64,000 bases of DNA from NCBI GenBank assembly GCA_947085255.1, contig CAMTVQ010000005.1:62001-126000 (forward strand). Direction: 5' to 3'. The DNA comes from CAMTVQ01 sp947085255. GTDB lineage: Bacteria > Bacteroidota > Bacteroidia > Sphingobacteriales > Sphingobacteriaceae. Made by a program: the position numbers and the translations under genes. The notes under the pieces were generated by a model. The model had not been told where the DNA came from, made no database searches, and saw nothing but the letters and a program-made list of their open reading frames with translations. Of this stretch, positions 15,849-25,122 are shown in pieces; position 1 is the stretch's first letter, and every line of letters starts with the position of its first letter.

Positions 15849-17103
15849 TAAAAAAATAACGAGTACCCTTCTTTTACTGTTAGCTTGTAGCAGTTTGTGG
15901 GCACAAAATAGCATTTCACCTTATTCTCGATTTGGCATTGGTCAGTTAGAATCTAACCGCTTGGCAGCACAAGCTGGCATGGGTGGTATTGCTTCTGCAT
16001 TGCGTAATCCAGAAAGCATTAGCATACAAAATCCTGCTTCGTATAGCGCACTAAAAGCCACTACTTTTGATGTAGGCGCAGGTGCCACAATAGTGCGATT
16101 AACAAATAATCAACGCGACCAAGTAAACGTAACAGCCAATATTAGGTACTTTACTTTTGCTTTTCCGGTAACAAAAAAATGGGGATTGGCTTTTGGCATA
16201 TTACCTTATAGTAGTGTTGGATACCAAATTACCGATCAACAAATCACTGCAAACGGAGATGCCGTTAAATATATTTATTCGGGCGAAGGTGGATTATCTC
16301 AGTTCTTTTTGGGTAATGGCTTTACTCTTGGTAAAAATTTATCAGTAGGAGTAAACGCAGGATACTTGTTTGGTAATATTGCTAATAAACGTGCTCTTGA
16401 ATATACATCTACTCAAAACACCTTAAATACCCGTATCTCCAATAGTGTATCTGTAGGCAGCGTTTTTGCAAATTACGGACTACAATACACGATAAAGCGT
16501 GGCGAAGACCAAAAAATAATTATTGGCTATTCAGGGGCTTTAAGTACTAAGCTCAATGCAACCCAAAGTACAATAGCAGATCGCTATTTTTATCAAGGTA
16601 CTGCCCAGCGTGTTGTGGATACTATCCAAAATACAGAATCCTCAAATTTAAAGGTAACGCTACCTGCCAATCATAACATAGGTATAACTTGGCAGCAAGC
16701 ACGTAAGTGGTTAGTTGGGGTAGAGGGTTATTATGGTAACTGGGCACAATACCGCAGCGATGTTGATAAAACAAAGCTTGAAAACAGTTATGGTGTTGCT
16801 ATTGGCACACAATTTACGCCAAACGACAACGCTATTGGTAATTACCTAAAAAACATAGATTATAGATTGGGAGTACGCGCAGGCAAGAGCTTCTTGATGC
16901 TTAATAGTACTACAATAAACGAACGCGAAGTTTCGGTTGGTTTAGGATTGCCATTAGCAAAAGTGCGTTCTAAAGTTAATATTGCTGTTGCCTACACCAA
17001 CAGAGGTACTGTAGAAAATAATTTACTCAAAGAAGAAATACTCTCTTTTCAGTTAGGACTTGTACTGAGCGACACCTGGTTTGTTCGCCGTAAATACGAT
17101 TAA
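15841..17103 (+). CDS. Outer-membrane beta-barrel protein (SPYSR family)
   Basis: About 420 aa. I choose the ATG at 15841 because it gives a clean signal peptide (MSSKKITSTLLLLLACSSLWAQ); an in-frame ATG six codons earlier (15823) is possible. The mature N-terminus NSISPYSRFGIGQ followed by AAQAGMGGIASAL and IQNPASYSAL is typical of a Bacteroidota outer-membrane protein family with FadL-like features. The rest is a string of amphipathic beta strands. It follows coaX, a common neighbourhood. The transported ligand, if any, is unknown. Confidence 0.7.
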   Translation: MSSKKITSTLLLLLACSSLWAQNSISPYSRFGIGQLESNRLAAQAGMGGIASALRNPESISIQNPASYSALKATTFDVGAGATIVRLTNNQRDQVNVTANIRYFTFAFPVTKKWGLAFGILPYSSVGYQITDQQITANGDAVKYIYSGEGGLSQFFLGNGFTLGKNLSVGVNAGYLFGNIANKRALEYTSTQNTLNTRISNSVSVGSVFANYGLQYTIKRGEDQKIIIGYSGALSTKLNATQSTIADRYFYQGTAQRVVDTIQNTESSNLKVTLPANHNIGITWQQARKWLVGVEGYYGNWAQYRSDVDKTKLENSYGVAIGTQFTPNDNAIGNYLKNIDYRLGVRAGKSFLMLNSTTINEREVSVGLGLPLAKVRSKVNIAVAYTNRGTVENNLLKEEILSFQLGLVLSDTWFVRRKYD

Positions 17104-17507
17104 GACTTTATTTTCTCCATTATAGTATGCCTCTGAAACGAGTAAGTTGAGTTGTTTTCGTCAAGGTACTCATACATCATTAAAGCTTTTTCATACAGCT
17201 TTTTCTTTGTCTCGTTGTCCTTCATTGCCTCAAACTGTTCGGCAAGTTGAAAAAGAATATCGGCAAACATATTCCAATTGTCATTACTTAACCTTTTGGC
17301 TTGCAGTTTTACAATAAGTTCATCTGCCGAAAGGGTTATTAGTTCATCAATAGGTAAGTCTAGGTGCTCCCGTAATATGGTGTTGGTAATTTCTACTCCC
17401 TCATGTATCTGCCCTCGGCTTTTTAGCCCCATTAAATCCGCCAATAGTTTTTCAAGCACCTGCCCAAGCTGATCAATCTGTTTTTTTATGAAATCTTCTT
17501 GTTGCAA
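17100..17507 (-). CDS. Small helical protein (DUF6483-like)
   Basis: 135 aa, all-helical, with TPR-like helices toward the C-terminus. The N-terminus DFIKKQIDQLGQVLEKLLAD resembles the DUF6483 family, but I am not certain. The only plausible start is TTG at 17507, because no in-frame ATG occurs before residue 26. No signal peptide, so cytosolic. Its stop overlaps the end of the convergent outer-membrane protein gene by 4 nt. It lies 23 nt downstream of the PNGase F-like gene on the same strand. Confidence 0.6.
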   Translation of the reverse strand: MQQEDFIKKQIDQLGQVLEKLLADLMGLKSRGQIHEGVEITNTILREHLDLPIDELITLSADELIVKLQAKRLSNDNWNMFADILFQLAEQFEAMKDNETKKKLYEKALMMYEYLDENNSTYSFQRHTIMEKIKS

Positions 17508-17530
17508 TTGATTAGTTGCTTTGCGAGAGT

Positions 17531-19435
17531 CTAATTCTTTACCAACTTTTTATACGTAGTGCCGTCTGCTGTGTGTACCTCAACAAAATAGATACCTGCT
17601 GGCAAATGGGCTATATCCATATTTACTTCATCGGCAGCATTGTTTTGTACTTGATACAACAACTTTCCAATAGCATTGTAAAGCAGTACTTGTGTTGGTT
17701 TTGTACTATTTAGTACTACGGTCACACTGCTTTGTGCCGGATTAGGAAATAAATAGGCAACAGGGGCAAGGGTAGTCTGTTGTACACCTGCTACTACACC
17801 ATCAGCAGTAATAAATTGCTCACTTATTTCGGTGCCAAAATTAGGTTCATAGGTTTTGATAATGCTGTTATCAAGATTTTTTAAACGCATAAACCCATTT
17901 CCATCACTATTAAAGGTAAAAAAGGATAGGCCGTCTTTATTTTTATCTATTAGGCGTAATTTGTAGCAACCATCAGGCAAACGTAAGGTGTCTTTGTACA
18001 TAGTACCTCCTTTAAGTCCTTTTTTCTCGAATACATTAATGCCGTTTGCGTCTGTTACATAATATTCGCTTTGTGTGCCCTTGCTATTGGTGCGCAGTTC
18101 TACAACAAGTATTCCTGGCAACTGGGTAACAGCATCAAATGCAGAGGTAAGCATATTATTTACTGTATTGTCATCAGCTATTCCATTGGGTTTAGCTATA
18201 AAGGCAAAAAAAGTTCTTTTTTCATTTCCAATTAGACTTATAGGGTCTAATACAATTTCTTGTGCTTGCCATGGCGCTATGTCGCCTGTCCAATTGGTAG
18301 TTTTAGTAATGCCGTTTTGTACTCCGTAAGTAATTTCTAAAGTGGTAAGTTTTTGCGCAGTATTGTTACGCACCAAAATTTTAGGTTGTCCGCAAATAGG
18401 ATTCATACGAGCATATTCAAACCGATTGCTGGGGGCAATAATGTCTTCTATTTCCGCATCGTTGGTAGCTGTTGCTGGTGCATAATAAATCAATTGCGTA
18501 GCTATGTTATATCCCGCCTGATTGCCTACAAAATTTGTATACTCACTCATGTTTACATCTACCGAAAAACTATCGGTTAGATTAATAAAAGGCGTAAGTT
18601 CGTTGTAAAACGGAGTAATTGCAGCACCAGGGCACCAATTGGCACGATTGTATAACCAAGTGCCGGGTTGTGGAAATAAAGGATTTAAACCACAGTCGTC
18701 TCTCCATATTTCATTCTGAAATTTTTCTTCATCATTTATAAATACAAAAGCAGTTTTACGGCAAAACTCTGCACAATTTTGAGTAGTTCCTCCGCCGTGT
18801 CCAGTTTGTAGGGTACGTAAGCGTACAGACTGTGCGCCTGCGGGTAGTTTAAACTTACGTGCAATAAGACGCTCCTCTATAGATGTATTTGGATTTCCAT
18901 ATTCAAAATAGCCCGAATATACATTAGCCACTTCTATCGCCTTGCGGGTAGGTGTGCCCTTAATTAATTCAAAATCTGTGGTAACGGTAAATCCATCCGA
19001 GTATCCCTCGTAAAACAAACGTATTTCTACTGAATCATGCAATAATGAAGCATAATCTGTTACATCCATTCTGAAAGTGCGCGCAAAGCTTTTGGTGTAA
19101 CCGCCTGCATATGGGGTAATGTAACGGGCAAATTCGATATCTTCTTTTATTTCTTTGCCAGCAGTATCTAACACACCCGTAGGTTTACGGATAAATACTT
19201 TAGTAGTATAATCCCACTCACTACAACCCTTATCAGGGCAACCAATAGTAAAGTACAACCATATTTTACGAAACGATTCGGTAGCTGGAGGAAACAAACC
19301 CTTGGCATCAAATGCATTGTAATAATTCATATGTGTACGATTGTGTACACGTACAGTAGTAGTATCTGCTGTTTGGCTAAATGCAGCGCACGTTATACCA
19401 CTTAAAAGAAGTGCAAAAAAGAAAAAACGTTTCAT
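17531..19435 (-). CDS. Secreted PNGase F-like protein with T9SS sorting domain
   Basis: 634 aa. A signal peptide (about 1-20, ending AAFSQ) is followed by a peptide-N-glycosidase F-like double beta-sandwich (about 25-330). Supporting motifs include TIGCPDKGCSEWDYT, TGHGGGTTQNCAEFC and DDCGLNPLFPQPGTWLYNRA, the last strongly characteristic. Two further beta domains follow. The C-terminus (about 565-634, FPNPAQSSVTVVL to VEVHTADGTTYKKLVKN) is a type A T9SS sorting domain, so it is secreted across the outer membrane by type IX secretion. Homologues remove N-glycans from glycoproteins. I could not map each catalytic acid, so activity is inferred. Confidence 0.8.
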   Translation of the reverse strand: MKRFFFFALLLSGITCAAFSQTADTTTVRVHNRTHMNYYNAFDAKGLFPPATESFRKIWLYFTIGCPDKGCSEWDYTTKVFIRKPTGVLDTAGKEIKEDIEFARYITPYAGGYTKSFARTFRMDVTDYASLLHDSVEIRLFYEGYSDGFTVTTDFELIKGTPTRKAIEVANVYSGYFEYGNPNTSIEERLIARKFKLPAGAQSVRLRTLQTGHGGGTTQNCAEFCRKTAFVFINDEEKFQNEIWRDDCGLNPLFPQPGTWLYNRANWCPGAAITPFYNELTPFINLTDSFSVDVNMSEYTNFVGNQAGYNIATQLIYYAPATATNDAEIEDIIAPSNRFEYARMNPICGQPKILVRNNTAQKLTTLEITYGVQNGITKTTNWTGDIAPWQAQEIVLDPISLIGNEKRTFFAFIAKPNGIADDNTVNNMLTSAFDAVTQLPGILVVELRTNSKGTQSEYYVTDANGINVFEKKGLKGGTMYKDTLRLPDGCYKLRLIDKNKDGLSFFTFNSDGNGFMRLKNLDNSIIKTYEPNFGTEISEQFITADGVVAGVQQTTLAPVAYLFPNPAQSSVTVVLNSTKPTQVLLYNAIGKLLYQVQNNAADEVNMDIAHLPAGIYFVEVHTADGTTYKKLVKN

Positions 19436-19489
19436 CTATATTTTAATTAAGAGTTGTCGAGTAAAAACAAATGTAATACAATCTTTAAT

Positions 19490-19497
19490 TAATTTTG
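19490..19497 (+). promoter_or_regulatory. lptC -7 box, possibly leaderless
   Basis: TAATTTTG matches TANNTTTG exactly and ends 4 nt before the lptC ATG, so a transcript from it would start at or next to the start codon. No TTG lies 19 nt upstream. Confidence 0.4.
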
Positions 19498-19501
19498 CCA
19501 C

Positions 19502-20062
19502 ATGATAGCTACAAGGTGTACGGCTCTTTTACTAAGTATGGGATTGTTAATGGCAACTGCTTGCCAAAACAACATGAGCGAGGTAGAGGCGCTCACCGCT
19601 AAAAAAACGGAAGTGCAGGTAGAAACCAGCAGAACGGTAGAAATTACATTCAGTGATTCGGCTATTGTAAAAGCAAAACTCTATACACCAGTAATGCTCC
19701 ATTACTTGAGTGCCGACCCGTATGTAGAAATGAAGGAAGGCGTAAAGGTGAATTTTTACACACCAGAAATAGTAATAGAGAGCCGTTTATCCGCCAATTA
19801 TGCCATACGCTATGAGTCGCGGCGCATGGTAGAACTAAGGAATAATGTAGTGGTAACCAACAGCAAAGGTGAACGCTTAGATACCGAACAACTCAACTGG
19901 GATGAGAACAAGAAATTGCTTTACTCTGATAAGTTTGTAAAAATCACCACCCCTGATAAGGTAATTTATGGTGAAGGCTTTGAGTCGAATCAAAATTTTA
20001 CCAAGTACAAAATATTTAAAATAAAGGGAATGGTAGCGGTAAAAGACGAATTACAACCCTAA
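19502..20062 (+). CDS. lptC: LPS export protein LptC
   Basis: LptC is the periplasmic bridge that passes lipopolysaccharide from LptBFG to LptA. The 186-aa protein has a lipobox-like N-terminus (LLMATAC at about 15-21), so it may be a lipoprotein, then an OstA-type beta-jellyroll (about 55-170) with repeated strands such as YEVRL-like NYAIRYESRRMVELRNNV and a TPDKVIYGEGFESN motif near the end. It precedes the PpiD-like gene, a standard Bacteroidota order. No other lpt gene is in the window. Confidence 0.85.
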   Translation: MIATRCTALLLSMGLLMATACQNNMSEVEALTAKKTEVQVETSRTVEITFSDSAIVKAKLYTPVMLHYLSADPYVEMKEGVKVNFYTPEIVIESRLSANYAIRYESRRMVELRNNVVVTNSKGERLDTEQLNWDENKKLLYSDKFVKITTPDKVIYGEGFESNQNFTKYKIFKIKGMVAVKDELQP

Positions 20063-20171
20063 AATGGAGACTGCAAATCAATTTTAAAATGCAGTGCGAA
20101 CTTTTTTAATGATTTTGTATCTTGCGCCCTCTTTTACATTTTGATTTTAATACTGTTAAGCACAAATTAGC

Positions 20172-22265
20172 ATGGAAATAATGACAACGTTGCGCAACCG
20201 CGCAGGAATTTTTATGGTAGCAGCCATTGTTTTGGCTATTGCCGCTTTTTTAATCAGTGATGCCGTGCAATCGGGTCAGCCATTTATGCAAGCATCGCAA
20301 AATGAAATTGCCGAGATTTCGGGTAAAACCATTTCGTACCAAGAGTTTGACGAACGCTTACAGCCAGTTGCCGAAAATCTTAAAAATCAAATGAACGCAA
20401 GTACATTGGATGCATCGATGATGGGCTATGCAGTAGATCAGGCATGGAATCAAATGGTTTCTGAAATTGTACTTAAAAAGCAATTAGAAAAATCGGGTGT
20501 TGTAGTAGGTGGCGAAGAATTATTCGACATGGTACAAGGCAATAACGTGCATCCTGAAGTGCGCAGAGCATTTACTAATCCACAAACGGGTGTATTTAAT
20601 CCTCAAGAGGTAATGCGTTTCTTGCAAACACTTGATGAAGACGAAACTGGCGAACGCCGCAAACAATGGCTTGCCTTTGAAAAAAGTATTGACGACCAGC
20701 GCAAGCAGCAAAAATATTTCAACCTTATAAAAGGTGGTATGTACATTACTAAAGTACAAGCACAAGAAGATATCGCTTCAAAAGCCAAAACAGCTACTAT
20801 GCAATACGTGCTATTGGATTACGCATCAGTTTCTGATTCGGCTGTAAAAATTACCGAGTCTGATTTAGAAGCATATTTAGCGGCCAACAAAAACAAATAC
20901 AAGCAAAAGGAAGAGCAACGCACATTCGAGTACGTAATATTTGATGCTAGCCCTTCTGCTGCAGATTCGGCAGATGCTAAATTGTATATTGAAGAAAAAG
21001 CAGCAGAACTAAGCACAACTACAGATGATTCTTTATTTGTAGCCCTAAACGCCGAAACAAAGACGTCATTGGCATTTAGTAAAAAAGGCACATTGTCTCC
21101 AATGCTTGATACGGTAATGAACAGCAAATCGGTAGGGTACATTTATGGTCCTTACAAAGAAGGTAATGCCTATAAAGTTGCCAAATTGGTAGCGGTAAAA
21201 AGCTTACCAGATTCAGTAAAAGCGCGTCATATTCTTATAAAGCCAGTAAATGGAGATGCAGCAGCAGCTAAAACAAAAGCAGATAGCTTAGTAAAAAGTA
21301 TAAAGGCAGGAGCAAATTTTGCTGATGTAGCAAAGCAAAATTCAGAAGATCCTGGTTCGGGAGCTAAAGGTGGCGATTTAGGTTACTTCTCTTCAGGAAT
21401 GATGGTAAAACCATTTGAAGATGCTTGTTTCAATGGAAAAATTGGTGAAATTCAGTTGGTGCAAAGTCAATTTGGGTATCATATTATTCAAGTACAAGAC
21501 CAAAAGAATTTTCAAAAGAACATGAAAGTGGCTGTTATCGATAGAACAATAACACCAAGCGATAAAACTATTCAGTTGGCATTTGCGAAGGCAAATGGAT
21601 TTTTAGCAAAAGCGACCAGTGAGGAAACGTTTAATGCTACAGCTACCACTGAAAAATTGAGTAAGCGTGTTGCCGAAAATATTTCGGAAAACGACAAGTT
21701 TATTGCAGGCTTAGATAACCCACGCGAAATTATCCGTTGGGCATTTAAAGCCGAAAAAGGGGATGTATCTACCTTATTCGATTTAGGAAGTTCATTTATT
21801 GCTGCACAGCTAACGGCTATTCAGCCATCTGGAACTAAAGAACTAGCGCAAGTAAAATCAGAAATTGAAGCGGCCGTTCGTGTAGAAAAGAAAGCAGAGT
21901 TATTAAAAAGCAAAGTTGAAGGAGCTACTACATTAGAACAAGCAGCTCAAAAAGCAAATGCTAAAGTAGATACTGCATCAAACGTAACGTTTGCTTCGGC
22001 TGTAATTCCTGGAGTAGCGCGCGAGCCAAAAGTAATAGGTGCAGCATTCGCACTTAAAAAAGGAACAGTTTCTCAGCCACTAAAAGGTGATCGCGGTGTA
22101 TATGTTATTAAAGTAACTGATTTTATAGAACCTACTATTAAACAAGACGTGCTAATTACAAAAGCTCAGCTTACTAGCATTGCAAAATCACGTGTGGATG
22201 GCGAAGTATTTGAAGCACTAAAAGACAAAGCAGAGATAAAAGATAATCGCGCGAAATTCTATTAA
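20172..22265 (+). CDS. PpiD-like peptidyl-prolyl cis-trans isomerase
   Basis: Membrane-anchored periplasmic foldase. The 697-aa protein has one N-terminal membrane helix (about 12-32, GIFMVAAIVLAIAAFLIS), a SurA/PpiD-type N-terminal chaperone region with ISGKTISYQEFDERL-like segments, and a parvulin domain (about 350-445) with ARHILIKP, SEDPGSGAKGGDLGYF and VQSQFGYHIIQV. A second parvulin-like region may exist further on but is degenerate. Start at 20172 or at the ATG three codons later. It is followed by a strong terminator. Confidence 0.88.
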   Translation: MEIMTTLRNRAGIFMVAAIVLAIAAFLISDAVQSGQPFMQASQNEIAEISGKTISYQEFDERLQPVAENLKNQMNASTLDASMMGYAVDQAWNQMVSEIVLKKQLEKSGVVVGGEELFDMVQGNNVHPEVRRAFTNPQTGVFNPQEVMRFLQTLDEDETGERRKQWLAFEKSIDDQRKQQKYFNLIKGGMYITKVQAQEDIASKAKTATMQYVLLDYASVSDSAVKITESDLEAYLAANKNKYKQKEEQRTFEYVIFDASPSAADSADAKLYIEEKAAELSTTTDDSLFVALNAETKTSLAFSKKGTLSPMLDTVMNSKSVGYIYGPYKEGNAYKVAKLVAVKSLPDSVKARHILIKPVNGDAAAAKTKADSLVKSIKAGANFADVAKQNSEDPGSGAKGGDLGYFSSGMMVKPFEDACFNGKIGEIQLVQSQFGYHIIQVQDQKNFQKNMKVAVIDRTITPSDKTIQLAFAKANGFLAKATSEETFNATATTEKLSKRVAENISENDKFIAGLDNPREIIRWAFKAEKGDVSTLFDLGSSFIAAQLTAIQPSGTKELAQVKSEIEAAVRVEKKAELLKSKVEGATTLEQAAQKANAKVDTASNVTFASAVIPGVAREPKVIGAAFALKKGTVSQPLKGDRGVYVIKVTDFIEPTIKQDVLITKAQLTSIAKSRVDGEVFEALKDKAEIKDNRAKFY

Positions 22266-22288
22266 TCGGTTTTTAAACCTAACTTTAT

Positions 22289-22330
22289 AAATCTAAAAGG
22301 GTAATTTATTGTTATCCTTTTAGATTTTTT
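22289..22330 (+). terminator. Strong intrinsic terminator between ppiD and the DUF2480 gene
   Basis: A 16-bp stem with one G-T pair: the arm 22289-22304 pairs with 22312-22327 across loop TTTATTG, followed by a T run. It ends only 6 nt before the DUF2480 start codon, leaving almost no room for a promoter and leader downstream. Confidence 0.85.
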
Positions 22331-22336
22331 GTTTTT

Positions 22337-22852
22337 ATGGAGATTACCGAAGATTTTGTAAATAAAGTAGCTAATAGTGGTTTAATCACCTTCGATTTGG
22401 CACAGCACAAAGCTGTTGGCGAGCGTGTGGTGTATGATATAAAAGAGAATCTTTTTCAGGGATTAATGCTTAGGGAGAAAGATTTTAGAGAATTTGTAAA
22501 AAATAACGATTGGGCAAACTATCAAGACAAGCATATTGCTATTACGTGCAGTGCTGATGCAATAGTACCCACTTGGGCATATATGTTGTTGGCTGTAAAA
22601 TTGCAACCATATGCTAAAACAGTATTTTTTGGTACACTAGCCGAAATGGAAGTGCAGTTATTTAAGCAAGCATTAAACCAAGTAGATTTTGCACCGTTTA
22701 AAAATCAACGTGTAGTAATAAAGGGCTGCGGCGATGTAGAAGTACCGATAGCCGCATACGTAGACCTTACAGCCCGCTTACAACCCATTACTAAAAGTAT
22801 AATGTATGGAGAACCTTGCTCAACAGTGCCTCTTTTTAAAAGTAAAGATTAG
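22337..22852 (+). CDS. DUF2480 family protein
   Basis: 171-aa cytosolic protein of the Bacteroidota DUF2480 family. It contains the conserved opening FVNKVANSGLITFDL (8-22) and the LKQREKxFR-like segment GLMLREKDFREFVKNNDW. The family is common and conserved but has no established function. The ATG is 6 nt after the T run of a strong terminator. Its 3' end overlaps the DUF3108 frame by 47 nt. Confidence 0.8.
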   Translation: MEITEDFVNKVANSGLITFDLAQHKAVGERVVYDIKENLFQGLMLREKDFREFVKNNDWANYQDKHIAITCSADAIVPTWAYMLLAVKLQPYAKTVFFGTLAEMEVQLFKQALNQVDFAPFKNQRVVIKGCGDVEVPIAAYVDLTARLQPITKSIMYGEPCSTVPLFKSKD

Positions 22853-23624
22853 TCAGTGGTTTGTACTAATGCTTTTTTGTGTAACATCTTCTGCATATGC
22901 TCAAGATGATGTTGCGGTACTCAAAACAAATGCTTTTCAAACAGGCGAAGAAATAAAGTACAAAATAAAATACGGTTTTATTACCGCTGGAGAGGCTGTA
23001 TTACGCGTAAGAGAAGCTGATAAATTGATTGCTGGTAACAAAACCACCCATTTAGTAGCCGAAGGTAAAACAACCAATGCCGTAAAGTTTTTGGTTAAGG
23101 TAACGAATAGATACGATTCGTATATAGATCCTAAAACTTTATTGCCTTACTTATTTACCGAGAGTGTGCAGGAAGATAATTACCACAGAGATGGATATAT
23201 AAGTTTTGATAGAAAGAATGATAGGGTAGTTACTGCAAAAAAAACAGAAGAGGTTCCAGAAGGCACATTAGATATCATTTCCTCCCTTTTTTATGCGCGC
23301 TCGTTGGATATTAGTAAGGTTAATATTGGCGAAACCATTAATCTAAAATACTACATGGAAGATGGTTGTTATCCGTTAGACGTTGTGTATATGGGTAAAG
23401 AAGTGATTAAAACCAAATTGGGTAAATACGAATGTCTTAAGTTTTCGCCATCGCTTTTGCCTGGTAGAGTTTTTCGTAAGGACAGCAGAATGTATTTATG
23501 GGTAAGTAATGATGCCAATCGCATACCAATGCGTGTAGAAGCTGAGATTTTAATAGGCTCTGTGTATTTAGATGTGGTTTCTGCAAAGGGACTTAAGAAC
23601 GAAACTACAGCAAAAGTAAGGTAA
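22806..23624 (+). CDS. DUF3108 periplasmic protein
   Basis: 272 aa; the mature part would be periplasmic. The signal peptide (WFVLMLFCVTSSAYAQ) begins about 18 residues into the longest frame, so the true start may be later than 22806, for example an ATG at 22869. The core FQTGEEIKYKIKYGFITAGEA is the DUF3108 hallmark, and a later segment SPSLLPGRVFRKDSRMYLWV also fits. The stop overlaps the next start as TAATG. Function unknown. Confidence 0.8.
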   Translation: MENLAQQCLFLKVKISQWFVLMLFCVTSSAYAQDDVAVLKTNAFQTGEEIKYKIKYGFITAGEAVLRVREADKLIAGNKTTHLVAEGKTTNAVKFLVKVTNRYDSYIDPKTLLPYLFTESVQEDNYHRDGYISFDRKNDRVVTAKKTEEVPEGTLDIISSLFYARSLDISKVNIGETINLKYYMEDGCYPLDVVYMGKEVIKTKLGKYECLKFSPSLLPGRVFRKDSRMYLWVSNDANRIPMRVEAEILIGSVYLDVVSAKGLKNETTAKVR

Positions 23625-24196
23625 TGATTTCAGTAGATAATATTGTAGTTACCGATGAGGTAATTGCCAATAACTTTGTGTGTAATCTTAATAAATGCAA
23701 AGGGGCTTGTTGTATTGAGGGAGATAGCGGTGCCCCTTTAGAGGTAGCAGAATTAGATATTTTAAAAGAAATTTACCCATCAGTAAAGCCCTATATGGCA
23801 GCTAAGGGTATTGAGGCTGTAGAGAAAGACGGAGTATATGTAACGGACTTTGAAGGGGATTATACCACTACCTGTGTTGATACCAATAAAGAATGTGCGT
23901 ATGTGATTTGGGAAAATGGTATTACCCAATGCGCTATAGAAAAGGCGTTTAACGATGGTAAGATAACCTACAAAAAACCAATATCTTGCCACTTATATCC
24001 TATTCGTATTACCAAATACCCCGAATTTGATGTGTTGAAGTACGACAAATGGAGTATTTGTGCTCCTGCGTGTAGTTTTGGTGATGAACTAAAAGTGCCT
24101 GTGTATAAGTTTTTGAGAGATCCCCTTATTCGAAAGTATGGGCAAGAGTGGTATGAAACACTCGAACAAAACATAGCAGACAGCGATGTTGACTAA
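23624..24196 (+). CDS. DUF3109 Cys-rich protein
   Basis: 190-aa cytosolic protein. Conserved cysteines occur in CNLNKCKGACC (about 19-29), CVDTNKECAY, ISCHLYPIR and ICAPACSFG, matching DUF3109, a family related to YkgJ-type Cys-cluster (zinc or iron-binding) proteins. Overlap TAATG with the preceding gene indicates coupled translation. The role is unknown. Confidence 0.85.
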   Translation: MISVDNIVVTDEVIANNFVCNLNKCKGACCIEGDSGAPLEVAELDILKEIYPSVKPYMAAKGIEAVEKDGVYVTDFEGDYTTTCVDTNKECAYVIWENGITQCAIEKAFNDGKITYKKPISCHLYPIRITKYPEFDVLKYDKWSICAPACSFGDELKVPVYKFLRDPLIRKYGQEWYETLEQNIADSDVD

Positions 24197-24223
24197 CATT
24201 TAACTGAATACCAATCAAATTTG

Positions 24224-24231
24224 TATTTTCG
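24224..24231 (+). promoter_or_regulatory. Candidate -7 box of the rmlA unit
   Basis: TATTTTCG, preceded by TTG and followed by CAGC, is one base off TANNTTTG and lies 24 nt before the rmlA ATG. The same core occurs before the GTG start at 55598. No -33 element at the usual distance. Confidence 0.35.
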
Positions 24232-24255
24232 CAGCAATTCTTTACACTAAAAAAC

Positions 24256-25119
24256 ATGAAGGGAATAATACTTGCCGGTGGAGCCGGAACGCGCTTGCAT
24301 CCACTTACGCTTGCCATGAGCAAGCAAATGATGCCAGTTTATGATAAACCCATGATTTATTACCCCCTATCGGTATTAATGATGGCGGGTATTAATGAAA
24401 TTCTTATCATTTCTACTCCTCAAGATTTACCTAATTTTCAAAAACTATTGGGTGATGGTCATCAAATTGGATGTAAATTTTCTTACAAAGTGCAACCAAG
24501 CCCTGATGGTTTGGCGCAAGCCTTTGTATTAGGGGAAGAATTTATCGGTAAAGATAGTGTAGCCCTTATCTTGGGGGATAATATATTTTATGGCTCGGGC
24601 CTACAAGAATTACTGCAAAGCAATAGCCACCCAGATGGAGGTGTTGTTTTTGCCTACCATGTGTCCGATCCCGAGCGCTATGGCGTAGTAGAGTTTGATG
24701 CAAATAACAAAGCTATTTCTATTGAAGAAAAACCGGTACAACCAAAATCGAACTATGCCGTACCTGGATTATACTTTTATGATAATTCGGTAGTAGAGAT
24801 TGCTAAAAACATCAAACCATCTCCACGTGGAGAATACGAGATAACCGACGTAAACAAAGTGTATCTTAGTAAAAATAAGCTTAAAGTAGGTATTCTAAGT
24901 AGAGGAACGGCTTGGTTGGATACTGGAACCTTTGCATCACTAATGCAAGCTGGACAGTTTGTACAGGTAATAGAAGAGCGACAAGGGTTGAAAATAGGAT
25001 GTATTGAAGAGATAGCATACAGAATGGGATACATCAATGCCGAACAGTTGCGTGCAGTAGCCGAGCCCTTAGTAAAGAGTGGTTACGGAGCCTATTTATT
25101 AAAACAGATAAAAAATTAG
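24256..25119 (+). CDS. rmlA: Glucose-1-phosphate thymidylyltransferase
   Basis: RmlA makes dTDP-glucose from glucose-1-phosphate and dTTP, the entry to dTDP-rhamnose and other dTDP-6-deoxysugars. The 287-aa protein has the nucleotidyltransferase signature LAGGAGTRLHPLT (6-18), then SKQMMPVYDKPMIYYPL and LGDNIFYG, and EEKP-type and WLDTGT motifs. Full length. It opens the polysaccharide locus. rmlB, rmlC and rmlD are not in the window, so the product must be used by genes elsewhere or by another pathway. Confidence 0.95.
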   Translation: MKGIILAGGAGTRLHPLTLAMSKQMMPVYDKPMIYYPLSVLMMAGINEILIISTPQDLPNFQKLLGDGHQIGCKFSYKVQPSPDGLAQAFVLGEEFIGKDSVALILGDNIFYGSGLQELLQSNSHPDGGVVFAYHVSDPERYGVVEFDANNKAISIEEKPVQPKSNYAVPGLYFYDNSVVEIAKNIKPSPRGEYEITDVNKVYLSKNKLKVGILSRGTAWLDTGTFASLMQAGQFVQVIEERQGLKIGCIEEIAYRMGYINAEQLRAVAEPLVKSGYGAYLLKQIKN

Positions 25120-25122
25120 CAA

